From Paenibacillaceae bacterium (GTDB lineage: Bacteria; Bacillota; Bacilli; Paenibacillales; NBRC-103111), in the NCBI GenBank assembly GCA_029256185.1, contig JAQSYI010000027.1, positions 85,807 to 149,806 of the forward strand: 64,000 nucleotides of DNA. The letters run 5' to 3'. Positions 26,801 to 35,052 of the stretch are shown here, piece by piece (position 1 is the stretch's first letter; every line of letters starts with the position of its first letter). The position numbers and the translations under genes are program-made. Below the pieces are notes generated by a model. It had not been told where the DNA came from and made no database searches. It worked only from the letters and a program-made list of their open reading frames with translations.

Positions 26801-28413
26801 AGCGTCTCTTCATAAGAAGCGGGCGGCGCTGCGCTCAGGTCCGTAGTCAGCAGAATGGCGTCCGTCCGGGCAAAGAAGCCTGAGGCATCCACCAGTGAAA
26901 GTGTATTTTCCCCCTCCGCCAGCTCCACTACTCCCCCGTCCTCCCAGGCCCAGGCATCGGCCCCATGGGTGCCGAAGGAAGCCGGCAGCAGCTGTCCGTT
27001 CACCTCTACCGAGAAGTACCGGACTCCCGGATTGACTGCGAAATCCCGGGAGCGGACCCATACCCGGTACTCTCCCGCTTCCTCCGCCGGAAACCGAGCG
27101 ACGGCCGGACTGGCGGTGGACGGATCGAAGACCGAGGATTCGCTGGTCATCAGACCGATCAGATTGAGAGCGCCGAAGGAATCCCGGTAGGATTGAGGCT
27201 TCCAGGTGCCCAAGTCCCCGAAGCTCTCCGGACGCAGCAGGATATTCCGGGACGGCTCCGGTTGAACAGGACGGGACAGGGCCAGTTCCTGCTTAAGCGT
27301 GGCATAATCCGCAGAAGGAACATAATGGCGGTCGGCAGTAAGCAGCACACCGTCCACCAGCGGCTCAGTCCCGGCTTCACGGATGAGTCCAAGGTATGCT
27401 TGACCCGACGGCAGCTTCACTGTCCCGCCGTACTCCCACGCCCAGCCTTCCCCATGGTGCCCCAGCGCAGCTCCCGCATCATTGCCAGCTCCCCCCGCCC
27501 CCTGAACCTGAACCGTGAAGCCGCGTTCCGGGGCAGCTCCCGGCTCATCGTAGGAATGCACCCACAGCGAATAGTAACCAGGGACGGCAACGGGAGCATA
27601 AACCACAGCGGGAACGCTCCCCCCGGCAACGGCTCCGGCTTCGGTTGCCGCCAACTGCATCAACCGGTAAGCCCCTGGGGCGCTCTGGGCCTCCCATGCT
27701 CCGCCCACAACCGGCTGGAACTGCTCCGGCACGAAGAAGTGATGGTCATAATATCCTTCTACAGGAACAATGTCCGGCAGATCCGGCCACTCATGCACCG
27801 TCTCCCGGCTGCGCTGCTCCTCCAGCTCCTGCTTCAAGGAGGCATAGTCCTCATTGGGGATATAATAGGGATCTGTAGTCAGGACAATTCCGTCCACCCG
27901 GGCGTAATAAGCCGACGTATCCCGCAGAGAAAGCGGGAGCTGTCCGCTGTCGAGCTTCGCCTTTCCCGCCAGCTCCCACTTCCAGCCCTCCGTGCCGTGA
28001 ACACCCAAGGACAGGGGCAGCTCCACCCCGGCCAGAGCCACTTTGAAATGCCGCTTGCCGGGAGACGCGCTGAAATCCCGGGTGTGGGCCCAGACATAGT
28101 AAATATCCGTTCTTTCTATATCCACCACAGCGGTTGCCTCCAGATTGGTGGCAGGAATCATATCCTTCTTGCCGAACACCACCTGTCCCCGGAAGGAGCC
28201 GCTGTAATTGGGGAGAGTCCAGGTACCCGGACTTGCGGCAAAATGCTCCGGATCGACAAAATACTGCTGGTGCTTGCCCGGCTGGTTGTCTATATCCGGC
28301 AAAGCAGGCTTGCTGGCATATGCGGTCCCGGACAGACCCGCCACGGCAAAGCTCCACAACAGACAGCAGACTGCCAATAAACAAATCCATTTTCTCCCTC
28401 TTGCTCGATACAT
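23890..28413 (-). CDS. Very large secreted protein: three N-terminal repeat domains plus alpha/alpha-toroid-like region; unassigned family
   Basis: 1507 residues from ATG 28413 behind AGGGG. A Sec signal peptide ends near AYA-SKP (residue about 34). Three related modules of about 150-180 residues follow (about 45-205, 206-390, 391-540), each with a GxHGxxxWxWE motif and a DGxLLTxDxxYxP...YxxLKQEL end. A beta-rich part (about 550-860) leads into a helical region (about 870-1250) with HPLSLIQAYLL, LLDLYEISGESRYLQGAAE and YYHHIPVYYGLL, resembling the (alpha/alpha) barrels of polysaccharide lyases and hydrolases. Beta domains close the C-terminus. I do not recognise a CAZy family. Its place in a sugar-importer operon, before GH97, suggests extracellular polysaccharide breakdown. 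Confidence 0.75.
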   Translation of the reverse strand: MYRARGRKWICLLAVCCLLWSFAVAGLSGTAYASKPALPDIDNQPGKHQQYFVDPEHFAASPGTWTLPNYSGSFRGQVVFGKKDMIPATNLEATAVVDIERTDIYYVWAHTRDFSASPGKRHFKVALAGVELPLSLGVHGTEGWKWELAGKAKLDSGQLPLSLRDTSAYYARVDGIVLTTDPYYIPNEDYASLKQELEEQRSRETVHEWPDLPDIVPVEGYYDHHFFVPEQFQPVVGGAWEAQSAPGAYRLMQLAATEAGAVAGGSVPAVVYAPVAVPGYYSLWVHSYDEPGAAPERGFTVQVQGAGGAGNDAGAALGHHGEGWAWEYGGTVKLPSGQAYLGLIREAGTEPLVDGVLLTADRHYVPSADYATLKQELALSRPVQPEPSRNILLRPESFGDLGTWKPQSYRDSFGALNLIGLMTSESSVFDPSTASPAVARFPAEEAGEYRVWVRSRDFAVNPGVRYFSVEVNGQLLPASFGTHGADAWAWEDGGVVELAEGENTLSLVDASGFFARTDAILLTTDLSAAPPASYEETLKLSRPEYAYTDRLAYPASELDGASVTQAVYTLENAHMRLRFQADSTAAGAVVRQESWLKQGEEELAVQTLEDEFGYLLLYSQTGKFAGQSEQTPIFDTTVPAVGGQPASRIATVNAFHGGLPGWLIPSSVQQLDGQTVLLRGENEYAVLEAQWELPTDAEEPLVTLRLEPKQAGAFSLGIFNGRETPLEEVEFLLNPFRYHSKRMPVEPVLVTEQTSSNAASYMTLPGGTGWPEGQQVTYAVSVDPSSVNSGWTYAANASFGLGIMGRDGGVQPSLFAPLMGGAGSVMDTEDSFRFAYRPVVRAEGWYETYSHVTKEIQGLADYRENVEASLTDTIFHVQELLLDDEYGGWDPQMKGYYNMEAQNVVTTAHPLSLIQAYLLSGEDELYERRVLPTMENLLTRQKMHYTSTGNSHSYPDPLPIGAPVAGYGTSVFGAVYEMAGGLAPVFREIGIDGGVRPSTEVPAWSEQLWMYRYTGDTAYLNAAKAGADRYLAEKVDAPSTALPPFSRFIYISYYANFNALLDLYEISGESRYLQGAAEAARWLMTTIRAFPVPDGNVTVYGDDIRSRLFLPNANFWWKGEVQDRLGYPEGLAQLQDETVAAWIPSPVGLGLEQGSTFMSTDSGYITMSYWAPDLMRLSRLTGDPDYAMYARNAILGRGGSYPGYYQNQNMVHQKRVDYPYTGPDLTSIYYHHIPVYYGLLTDFLFAQAWSWSDGRVDFPSLRQQGYAYFSGRVYGHEPGVFFGQSGMWPWLEEGLLTVDHLQVDWLAARKDGVLGVALMNESGEAATVTVELGQALGGAALNVTAAVYDSQGAGTVGQVVQGKITVTIPGRGLVGLVLEHPQVAAPAYAASASLNQASVASEQTTAAPSGPGDFGYGAVLQLEPGFYHAYVYTTDLPQEADRVKLHYRIGDGSWQEQVLAQYPFEATVRVDSAADPFTFFLEALKAGSPDRVSSVKELRPLTADAMP

Positions 28414-28514
28414 TATAAATCATCCCCTTTTAGCCTTATTATTGTTCCACGCCTGCCCGCAAAGCTGCCGCCCGCCCCTTGCAGGACCGGCGGCCTCTTG
28501 CCGCTTATGCCGCT

Positions 28515-30059
28515 CTATTGGATGGAGGCAATAAACTCATTCATCTCCTTCACGTATTCCTCGCCGCCGTGCTTATACCAGTCAGCCAGCACCTTGTCGA
28601 AGTCCTCTACCGGCCTTTCACCGATCATGATCTTGGTAACCAGCTCATCCCAGGTCAGCTTGTAATCCAGGAAAGCCTGCTTCTTGGATGCCGGAGGCAC
28701 ATACCCCCGGTCCTGGGAGAAGATAACCGATTCCACCGCCTTATCCACCCAGGGCTTGATCATATCCCGTTCCTTCTGTGGCAGCGAGGGTGCGATAAAG
28801 AAGTCCCCGTCCCGCGCGCGCCGGACCACGGACTGTCTCCAGGGAGCCTTCGCGTTGGGATCGTACACCTTAATCCCGTTCTCCACCTTGTAGTCCACGT
28901 TCTCCATGCCATAATATACATAGTCCCAGCCCTCGTCGGAGAGGAGCCAATCCATTACCTGAATAATCTTCTCCGGATGCTTGGCGGATTTGGTGATGCC
29001 CCATAACCCGTAAAGCGCCGTTCCCTGAGTCGCCCCCTGCACCTTGCCGTCCTGATTTTGGACGAACAGATAGGTCAGCTCCGCCTGGGGATTCAGTGCC
29101 TTCATCTCCGCCTCATTGCTGGATACGTGACCGGCAAAGCCTCTCAGCACGCCGGTAATCCCTTTTTTGAACCGCTGCAGGGCGGCATTGGAATCGTTGA
29201 CGGCCGAATCCGGGTCAAGCAAACCTTCCTTGTACAGCTTCTGCGTATAGGCGAGCAAGTCCTTGTATGCGCCGGAGGAGCGGTCATACTCCGCTGTCAT
29301 ATACCCGTATTCCCCCTTGGAGGGCTGCCAGCCCATGTATCCCCATTGGGAGCTGAGCACCGGGGTCAATACCTTGCTGCTGTTCAGATGGGCGGCAAAG
29401 CCGTAGGTATCCTTCTTGCCGTTGCCGTCGGGATCATCCTGGGTGAACTTCCGCAGAATCTCTGTGAATTGGTCGATGCTCACCTCATGGTTGTCAGGAA
29501 TCTTGTAGCCCAGCTTATCCAGCCAATCCTTGCGGACGATAAAATGGTCGTTGCGGGCAATGGTTGTACGGGGAATCCCGTAGATGTTGCCGTCCTGCTT
29601 CACCTTCAGCCCTTCCAGGGAGACCTCATATGAATATTCCTTAATATTGGGGGCCTTCTCCAGGTAGCTGTTGAGCGGAATCACCATGCCCCCGTTCACG
29701 GCGTTGAGAAAGGTCGTATTAGTAGCGCCGGGGAAAAAGACAACGTCCGGATGATCTCCGGAAACCATCATCAGTTGAAGCTGCTCCTGATAGCCGCTGG
29801 AGGGGGGAACCGTAAACTCCAACTTGACATTGTTGGCCTCCTCCACCTTCTGAAAAAAGGCTTTGTCCGCCTCGGAAATGTTGGCGGTGGAGAAATTGGC
29901 CATCATCTTAATGGTAACAGGCGCTTCCTTTACCGGCGCTCCTGTGGGAGAGGCGGCAGCCTCCGGCTCCGGCTCCGCAGAGCAAGCCGACAGCACCGCC
30001 AACGCTGCGCCCAGGGCCGCAATCATCACCTGGCGTTTTAATCCAATTGTTTTTGTCAT
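28515..30059 (-). CDS. ABC transporter substrate-binding lipoprotein
   Basis: 514 residues from ATG 30059 behind AGGGGAG. A signal with lipobox (VLSAC) is followed by a Glu/Ala/Pro linker. The mature part is a large LplA-type binding protein with the DDPDGNGKKDTYGFA segment also seen in the protein at 16467. It lies 35 bp after the second permease and 101 bp before the 1507-residue protein. The 28414-28514 gap holds a GC-rich stem (GCCGCC 28467-28472 with GGCGGC 28489-28494) that may protect this transcript. Confidence 0.93.
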   Translation of the reverse strand: MTKTIGLKRQVMIAALGAALAVLSACSAEPEPEAAASPTGAPVKEAPVTIKMMANFSTANISEADKAFFQKVEEANNVKLEFTVPPSSGYQEQLQLMMVSGDHPDVVFFPGATNTTFLNAVNGGMVIPLNSYLEKAPNIKEYSYEVSLEGLKVKQDGNIYGIPRTTIARNDHFIVRKDWLDKLGYKIPDNHEVSIDQFTEILRKFTQDDPDGNGKKDTYGFAAHLNSSKVLTPVLSSQWGYMGWQPSKGEYGYMTAEYDRSSGAYKDLLAYTQKLYKEGLLDPDSAVNDSNAALQRFKKGITGVLRGFAGHVSSNEAEMKALNPQAELTYLFVQNQDGKVQGATQGTALYGLWGITKSAKHPEKIIQVMDWLLSDEGWDYVYYGMENVDYKVENGIKVYDPNAKAPWRQSVVRRARDGDFFIAPSLPQKERDMIKPWVDKAVESVIFSQDRGYVPPASKKQAFLDYKLTWDELVTKIMIGERPVEDFDKVLADWYKHGGEEYVKEMNEFIASIQ

Positions 30060-30093
30060 TGCAGTGACTCCCCTTTCATGTTAGGTATTACCC

Positions 30094-30978
30094 TTACCCC
30101 TTCACAGATCCCAACATAATGCCTTTGACAAAATACTTCTGCATAAACGGATACACACACAGGATCGGTACCATCACAATCATAAGTGTAGCGTACTGCA
30201 GCGTCTCCGGCATGACAAGCTGATTGGCCCGCTCCGCTAAATTCTCACCTCCTCCCGCAATTTCCATCATCTTCGCCCCCTGGATGATTTCCCGGAGAAA
30301 CAGCATCAGCGGCCACCTGTCCACAGAACGGATGTAAATAATCGCATTGAAGAAATTGTTCCAATAGGAAACCGCACCGAACAAGCATAATGTGGCAATG
30401 ATCGGCTTGGACAGGGGAACCACGATACGGAAGAGAATATATGGGTCGGAGGCCCCGTCAATGCGGGCAGCTTCCTCCAGCTCCTCGGGTATATTCTCCA
30501 TGAACGTCTTCATCAGAATCAGATTGAACCCGGAGAAGAGCATAGGCAGGATCAGAGCACCCAAGGAATCCAACAAGCCCAAGGTACGGATCAGATAGAA
30601 ATTGGGTATGAGGCCTCCGCCGAACAGCATCGTAAATACCACGAGCAGCATGAACAGCTTGCGGCCCTTCAGATGCCTCTTAGACAAGGGGTAGCCCGTC
30701 AGAATATACAGCAGCACACCCCCTGTCACACCCGTCACGGTAATAATCAGCGTATTAAGATAGCTGGACCATAGCACCGGATGGGACAATATTTCCTCAT
30801 ACGCCTCCACATTGAAATCCTTGGGCCATAGGAGCAGCGGATTATCCAGATAGGCCGTGTACGAGCTCAGGGAAACGGCCAGCACATTCAGAAACGGGTA
30901 CAGCATGGTTATACTAACCAGACAAATCAGGGCATAATTCACCCCGTCGAACAGCTCCAGCCTGCGCAACTTTTTCAT
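30094..30978 (-). CDS. Carbohydrate ABC transporter permease, LplC/YtcP type
   Basis: 294 residues from ATG 30978 behind AAAGGAG. It has six hydrophobic segments, the EAA loop ELEEAARIDGASDPYILF followed by VPLSKP, and the C-terminal FVKGIMLGSVKG signature. It forms the importer channel with the permease ending at 31021. The ATPase is presumably shared and encoded outside the window. Confidence 0.93.
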   Translation of the reverse strand: MKKLRRLELFDGVNYALICLVSITMLYPFLNVLAVSLSSYTAYLDNPLLLWPKDFNVEAYEEILSHPVLWSSYLNTLIITVTGVTGGVLLYILTGYPLSKRHLKGRKLFMLLVVFTMLFGGGLIPNFYLIRTLGLLDSLGALILPMLFSGFNLILMKTFMENIPEELEEAARIDGASDPYILFRIVVPLSKPIIATLCLFGAVSYWNNFFNAIIYIRSVDRWPLMLFLREIIQGAKMMEIAGGGENLAERANQLVMPETLQYATLMIVMVPILCVYPFMQKYFVKGIMLGSVKG

Positions 30979-31020
30979 GGCGCACTCCTTTTACCGATTG
31001 AATTTCTTGCTTAATGTCTT

Positions 31021-31935
31021 TTACCAGATGGACTTTCCGCTTATCATCCGGGACACACGGTTGGAGGAGACCACCAACACGAACCCTACAATTCCCTTGA
31101 ACAGCCCTACAGCGGTGGCGTACGACATTCTGCCTTCCTGCAGCCCGACCCGGTACGTATAGGTTTCGAAGACATCCGCAGTTTCATAGGTCATGGGATT
31201 GTACAGCAGGAACACCTGTTCAAAGCCGTTATCCAGAATATGTCCCAGCTTCAGCAGGAACAGCACCACAATGGTAGCGGCAATGCCAGGCAAGGTGATG
31301 TAGATAATCTTCTGGATGCGCGACGCACCGTCCATAGTAGCCGATTCATAGAGGGTTGGATCAATTCCCGTCATGGCCGCCAGGTAGACGATGGTTCCCC
31401 AGCCTACCTCCTTCCAGATTTCCGCGCTGACCAGGATGGTCCGGAAGTATTGCGGCTTCAGCAGGAAGGCGATAGGCTCATGGCCGCTTGCCGTAACGAA
31501 GTGGTTGATGATCCCGGTGGACGGGGACAGGAAACTGGTCACGATGCCCGCCAGAACCACCCAGGAGATGAAGTGGGGCAAATAAATAATCGTCTGGGTC
31601 ATTTTTTTGAATGCCAGATTCCTCACCTCATTGAGCATGAGCGCCATAATAATGGGAGCGGGGAACCCCCATATAATCTGGTAGACGCTGAGCAGCAATG
31701 AATTTTTCAGCACCCGGTAAAAATGGGAAGAGGTAAATAAGTACCGGAAGTTATCCAGTCCGATCCAGTCGCTGGCCCAGATTCCCTTCAGCAGATCAAG
31801 CTCCTTGAAGGCAATGACAATCCCGAACATGGGAATATACCTGAAGATGAGCAAATAAGTCATTCCGGGAATCAGAAAAAAATACAGCCATTTATTGCGG
31901 ACCCAATATTTCGTGTCCAAAGAAAGCTGGCTCAT
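31021..31935 (-). CDS. Carbohydrate ABC transporter permease, LplB type
   Basis: 304 residues from ATG 31935 behind GGAGG. It has six hydrophobic segments and the EAA loop LYESATMDGASRIQKI followed by ITLPGI. It is the first structural gene after the two-component system and is separated from the kinase gene by a terminator and a TATAAT box, so it probably starts its own transcript, controlled by the response regulator. Confidence 0.93.
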   Translation of the reverse strand: MSQLSLDTKYWVRNKWLYFFLIPGMTYLLIFRYIPMFGIVIAFKELDLLKGIWASDWIGLDNFRYLFTSSHFYRVLKNSLLLSVYQIIWGFPAPIIMALMLNEVRNLAFKKMTQTIIYLPHFISWVVLAGIVTSFLSPSTGIINHFVTASGHEPIAFLLKPQYFRTILVSAEIWKEVGWGTIVYLAAMTGIDPTLYESATMDGASRIQKIIYITLPGIAATIVVLFLLKLGHILDNGFEQVFLLYNPMTYETADVFETYTYRVGLQEGRMSYATAVGLFKGIVGFVLVVSSNRVSRMISGKSIW

Positions 31936-31982
31936 GCGCGTCTTTCCTCCTTCTTCTGTTCTAATGCTGCTGTCATATGTCC

Positions 31983-31988
31983 ATTATA
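31983..31988 (-). promoter_or_regulatory. Probable -10 box (TATAAT) of the importer/GH97 operon
   Basis: A perfect TATAAT on the minus strand lies 47 bases before the permease start and just after the kinase terminator. The region 17 bp further upstream is T-rich and has no good -35 box, which fits an activator-dependent promoter. Confidence 0.45.
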
Positions 31989-32004
31989 GAAGGAGGACAA
32001 GAAC

Positions 32005-32041
32005 GAAAAAATCCCCCTGGATTTACATTTGGTAGGGGGAT
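32005..32041 (-). terminator. Rho-independent terminator after the histidine kinase gene
   Basis: Read on the minus strand: stem ATCCCCCT (32041-32034), a 15-base loop, stem AGGGGGAT (32018-32011), then a run of six T (32010-32005). It lies 44 bases after the kinase stop codon. Confidence 0.75.
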
Positions 32042-32084
32042 GGAAGCGTTTTTATAAAGCGTTTACAGCAGATGTGGGGTACAA

Positions 32085-34097
32085 TCAACCTTTGGTTGGA
32101 GCATCTGTACCTTGAGGAAGACGCATAACCACCACTGTCCCTTCCCCGATTTGGCTGAAGAGGAGCAGCCCGTATTGATCGCCGAAGATCAGCCTGATTC
32201 TCTGGTTCACATTGCTTAGACCAATATGGGAGTCCTCGGCAATCTCCATAGACTTCAGGCGTTCATTCATATCCGCCGCCATTTCCGGGGACATGCCCGC
32301 GCCGTTGTCCCTGATTTCCAGCACAAGCTGCTTCTCCTCCTGATAGCCTCTGATGCAGATGATCCCCTTCCGGCGGGAGGGCTGCGTGCCATGGAGGATC
32401 GCATTCTCAATCAGCGGCTGCAGCGACAGCTTGACGATGGAGCAATCCAGCAGCTCCTCATCCACCTGCCACACCACCTCCAATTCCTCTCCGTACCGGA
32501 GCTGCTGAAGATCGGTGTACAGCTTGGCATGCTCCAGCTCCTTGCGCAGGGGAATAATCCGCTCCCCGGTCATCAGGGCGAGCCTCAGCAGCCGGGACAG
32601 AGAATGGAGCATGACGGAGGCGTCGTTCTTGCCTCTCGCCAGACGAAGCACCTTCCAATTGATGGCCTCCAGGGTATTGTACAGGAAATGGGGGTTGATC
32701 TGGGCGTACAGCGCGATGGCCTGTGCCTTGTTAACCGCCTCATAGCGCCGTTCCAATTCCTCCTCCAATTGCTCGTTGTGGACCTTGGAACGGAGAATGG
32801 CCGAGGCGATATACCTCAGCTCATTGAGAGCGCCTTGATGCTTTCTGTCCTTCTCCCACCACCCTCGGGGATCGCTCCCGTTCTCCAGCAGATTATGAAT
32901 AGCCCGGATGGGCTGGTAGGCTGAGACGGAGATGAGAAAAGCCAGGACCAGACCGGAGGCGGCAGCAACCAGGATCAGGGTGGCGATAAAGGAATTCAAC
33001 TGGCTCTGTCTGGATTGGTACAGCATCAGGGGCTCGGCGGAGATGTAGACCCAGTCCTCAATGGAGGAGGCTGCTGCCGAGATAACCCGGTTGCCCGCGT
33101 CATAGGACTGGGCTGCTTCACCGGAGATGCTCCCCGTTTTCTCCCACAGCTGGGGCTCCACCGCTTCGAGAAACCGTCCTGCCCGCTCCTGCTCCTGGGC
33201 ATACACGATCCTCCCGTTCCTGTTGACAATATAAATCTGCTGCTCCGGGGAATGCTTGCGCAGCAGCCGCTCCAGGTGAAAGACATCGATGGAGGCCGTA
33301 ACCTGCCCTTGATTGCCATTCTCCGCCCCGGAAATCTCTCTCATTATGGGGATAGAATATGGCCCCTGCCCCACTGTGGATGCATCAAGACGCTCCGGCT
33401 CCAGGTCTGTGACCGCCGCTCCCGCCATCCCCCGCGTATCCTCCGGGCTGCCCAGATGCTCTGAAAGCGTCTGCCCGCCTGACTCTGCCTGTTTTGTCCC
33501 GGGACTCTCGTCCTCTGAGCGCGTCTTCTGATCCTCTGAGAGCGTCTTCTGATCCTCTGTGCGCGACTGCTCCATCCCTCCTGCCTGATCCTCTGACTGC
33601 ATCTGCTCCGCCGGTCGTATCTGTTCTGACGCTCGCACCATATACTTGTCCGCGGTTCCGCCGCTGCTCTCCTGAATCATGTAATCGCTTTCGTTTAGCT
33701 TGATCTGAATGCCGCTTACGTAAGCATTGGTCACGATAGCTTGTTTCAACCCCTGCTGCACCCGCTGAATCTGGGAGATGGTGGCATAATCCATGGGATA
33801 TTCGATTTGTTCTTTGGCCAGAAGCGTCTGGACGTCGGCGCTATAGGCTAGCCGCAGCGTCAAACTCTGGATCTCCTCCATGATAATATCGATGGTATCC
33901 CTGATTCGCAGAAGCTCGCTCCTGCTGCTGGTGCGGATCTCCTCCCGCATCAGCGAGTCATTGTACTGAAATACAAGCAGATGAATCAATCCCATGGGAA
34001 CCATCAGCAAGAAGAAGATTTTCAGAAAGTTTTTAATAAACAGGCTGTTGAACTTGTAATTCTTGATATAAGACCACAAAGACGGCTTTCTGCCCAC
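32085..34097 (-). CDS. Sensor histidine kinase, YesM-like
   Basis: About 670 residues from GTG 34097 (GTG 34106 is the alternative; the frame stays open to 34232 but its start overlaps the response regulator and looks unnatural). It has a first membrane segment (IFFLLMVPMGLIHLLVF), an extracellular sensor part, a second membrane segment (FIATLILVAAASGLVLAF), the His-kinase box AQINPHFLYNTLEAINW with the phospho-accepting His, and an ATPase domain (DNGAGMSPE; EDSHIGLSNV). The sensor part carries a Glu/Gln/Ser-rich insert (33390-33640) with a 21-bp repeat. It lies downstream of its response regulator and senses the operon's sugar. Confidence 0.9.
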   Translation of the reverse strand: MGRKPSLWSYIKNYKFNSLFIKNFLKIFFLLMVPMGLIHLLVFQYNDSLMREEIRTSSRSELLRIRDTIDIIMEEIQSLTLRLAYSADVQTLLAKEQIEYPMDYATISQIQRVQQGLKQAIVTNAYVSGIQIKLNESDYMIQESSGGTADKYMVRASEQIRPAEQMQSEDQAGGMEQSRTEDQKTLSEDQKTRSEDESPGTKQAESGGQTLSEHLGSPEDTRGMAGAAVTDLEPERLDASTVGQGPYSIPIMREISGAENGNQGQVTASIDVFHLERLLRKHSPEQQIYIVNRNGRIVYAQEQERAGRFLEAVEPQLWEKTGSISGEAAQSYDAGNRVISAAASSIEDWVYISAEPLMLYQSRQSQLNSFIATLILVAAASGLVLAFLISVSAYQPIRAIHNLLENGSDPRGWWEKDRKHQGALNELRYIASAILRSKVHNEQLEEELERRYEAVNKAQAIALYAQINPHFLYNTLEAINWKVLRLARGKNDASVMLHSLSRLLRLALMTGERIIPLRKELEHAKLYTDLQQLRYGEELEVVWQVDEELLDCSIVKLSLQPLIENAILHGTQPSRRKGIICIRGYQEEKQLVLEIRDNGAGMSPEMAADMNERLKSMEIAEDSHIGLSNVNQRIRLIFGDQYGLLLFSQIGEGTVVVMRLPQGTDAPTKG

Positions 34098-34134
34098 CCT
34101 GCTCACCCCCGGAATGATTATGCAATACCAGCGG

Positions 34135-35052
34135 CTAACGCAACTCCCGGTATTCGGTGGGCGTATGCCCGGTGTGCTTCTTGAACACCTTGTAAAAATG
34201 GCGGATATCCTTATACCCGACCGACTGGGCAATGCTGTAAATCTTCAGATGGGAGTTCTTCAGCAGCTCCGCCGCCTTCTCCATCCGGCAGGAAATCAGA
34301 TAATCACTGAAGGTCACGCCAGTCTCCTGCTTGAACAATCTGCTGAAGTAGACCGGATTGAGATAAATGAGCTCCGCCACCTGCTGCAGCGTCAGGTCTT
34401 CAATCAGATGCTCCTGGATGTGCTGCTTGGCCAGAGTGATGACCCGCCTCTCCGCCTCCTCCGGCACCCGTTCAGCCGGATTATTACCCGTTTCGTGCGG
34501 CAGTTCACTCTTAAGCCCAACAGCCTGCGCACGTCCCTCTGCTTGTCCCCTATTCCGGCCCGTTTCCGATCCCGTTACCCGAATCTTGTTGCAATCCTTG
34601 CCCGTCTCATCCTCCTGCCCGTGCTCCTGCTCCCTCTCCCTCTTCCTGTCCCCCCCGTCTTTTTGCTCCCGCTCCCTGTCCAACTGGGATTTCAACCGCC
34701 CCAGCACATGATAGACCTCATCCAGATCGGTAGGCTTCAGCAAATAGTCAAAAACCTGATACCGCAGTGCCTCCTTGGCCCATTCGAACTCCTGATGGCC
34801 GCTGATCAGCACCACCTTGCAATCCAGTCCCCGCTCATAGATGAACCGGGCCAAACCTAGTCCGGAGACAAAGGTCATCATAATGTCCGCCAGCACCACA
34901 TCCGCATGATGGGAGCTTAAATAGGCTATTGCCTCCTCCCCATCCTTCAGCTTGTCGGCTACTTCAAATCCGTATTCCTGCCACTCTATGACCTCCGACA
35001 GACCCTCACGAATCGCCTTGTCATCATCGACAATTAACACCCGATATGCCAT
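34135..35052 (-). CDS. Response regulator with AraC-type DNA-binding domain, YesN-like
   Basis: 305 residues from ATG 35052 behind GAGGGGG. The receiver domain has the acidic pocket VLIVDDDKA, the phospho-acceptor Asp (about residue 56, in VVLADIMM) and the Lys of LLKPTD. The C-terminal AraC-type domain has two helix-turn-helix motifs (VAELIYLNPVYFSRLFKQ and AQSVGYKDIRHFYKVFKK). The two are joined by a charged, Arg/Glu/Gly-rich linker of about 75 residues (about 121-197), longer than usual. It likely activates the importer operon at 31935. Confidence 0.93.
   Translation of the reverse strand: MAYRVLIVDDDKAIREGLSEVIEWQEYGFEVADKLKDGEEAIAYLSSHHADVVLADIMMTFVSGLGLARFIYERGLDCKVVLISGHQEFEWAKEALRYQVFDYLLKPTDLDEVYHVLGRLKSQLDREREQKDGGDRKREREQEHGQEDETGKDCNKIRVTGSETGRNRGQAEGRAQAVGLKSELPHETGNNPAERVPEEAERRVITLAKQHIQEHLIEDLTLQQVAELIYLNPVYFSRLFKQETGVTFSDYLISCRMEKAAELLKNSHLKIYSIAQSVGYKDIRHFYKVFKKHTGHTPTEYRELR

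Noticed and set aside
24514..26883. 789-codon plus-strand ORF opposite the 1507-residue protein
   Set aside because: It is an antisense shadow caused by codon bias: no ribosome site, no recognisable domain, and the minus-strand frame has a signal peptide and repeats.
32041..32067. Two catabolite-responsive (cre)-like sequences, TGGAAGCGTTTTTA and ATAAAGCGTTTACA
   Set aside because: Each has two mismatches to the consensus, and both lie upstream of the kinase terminator and away from the likely promoter, so the case is weak.
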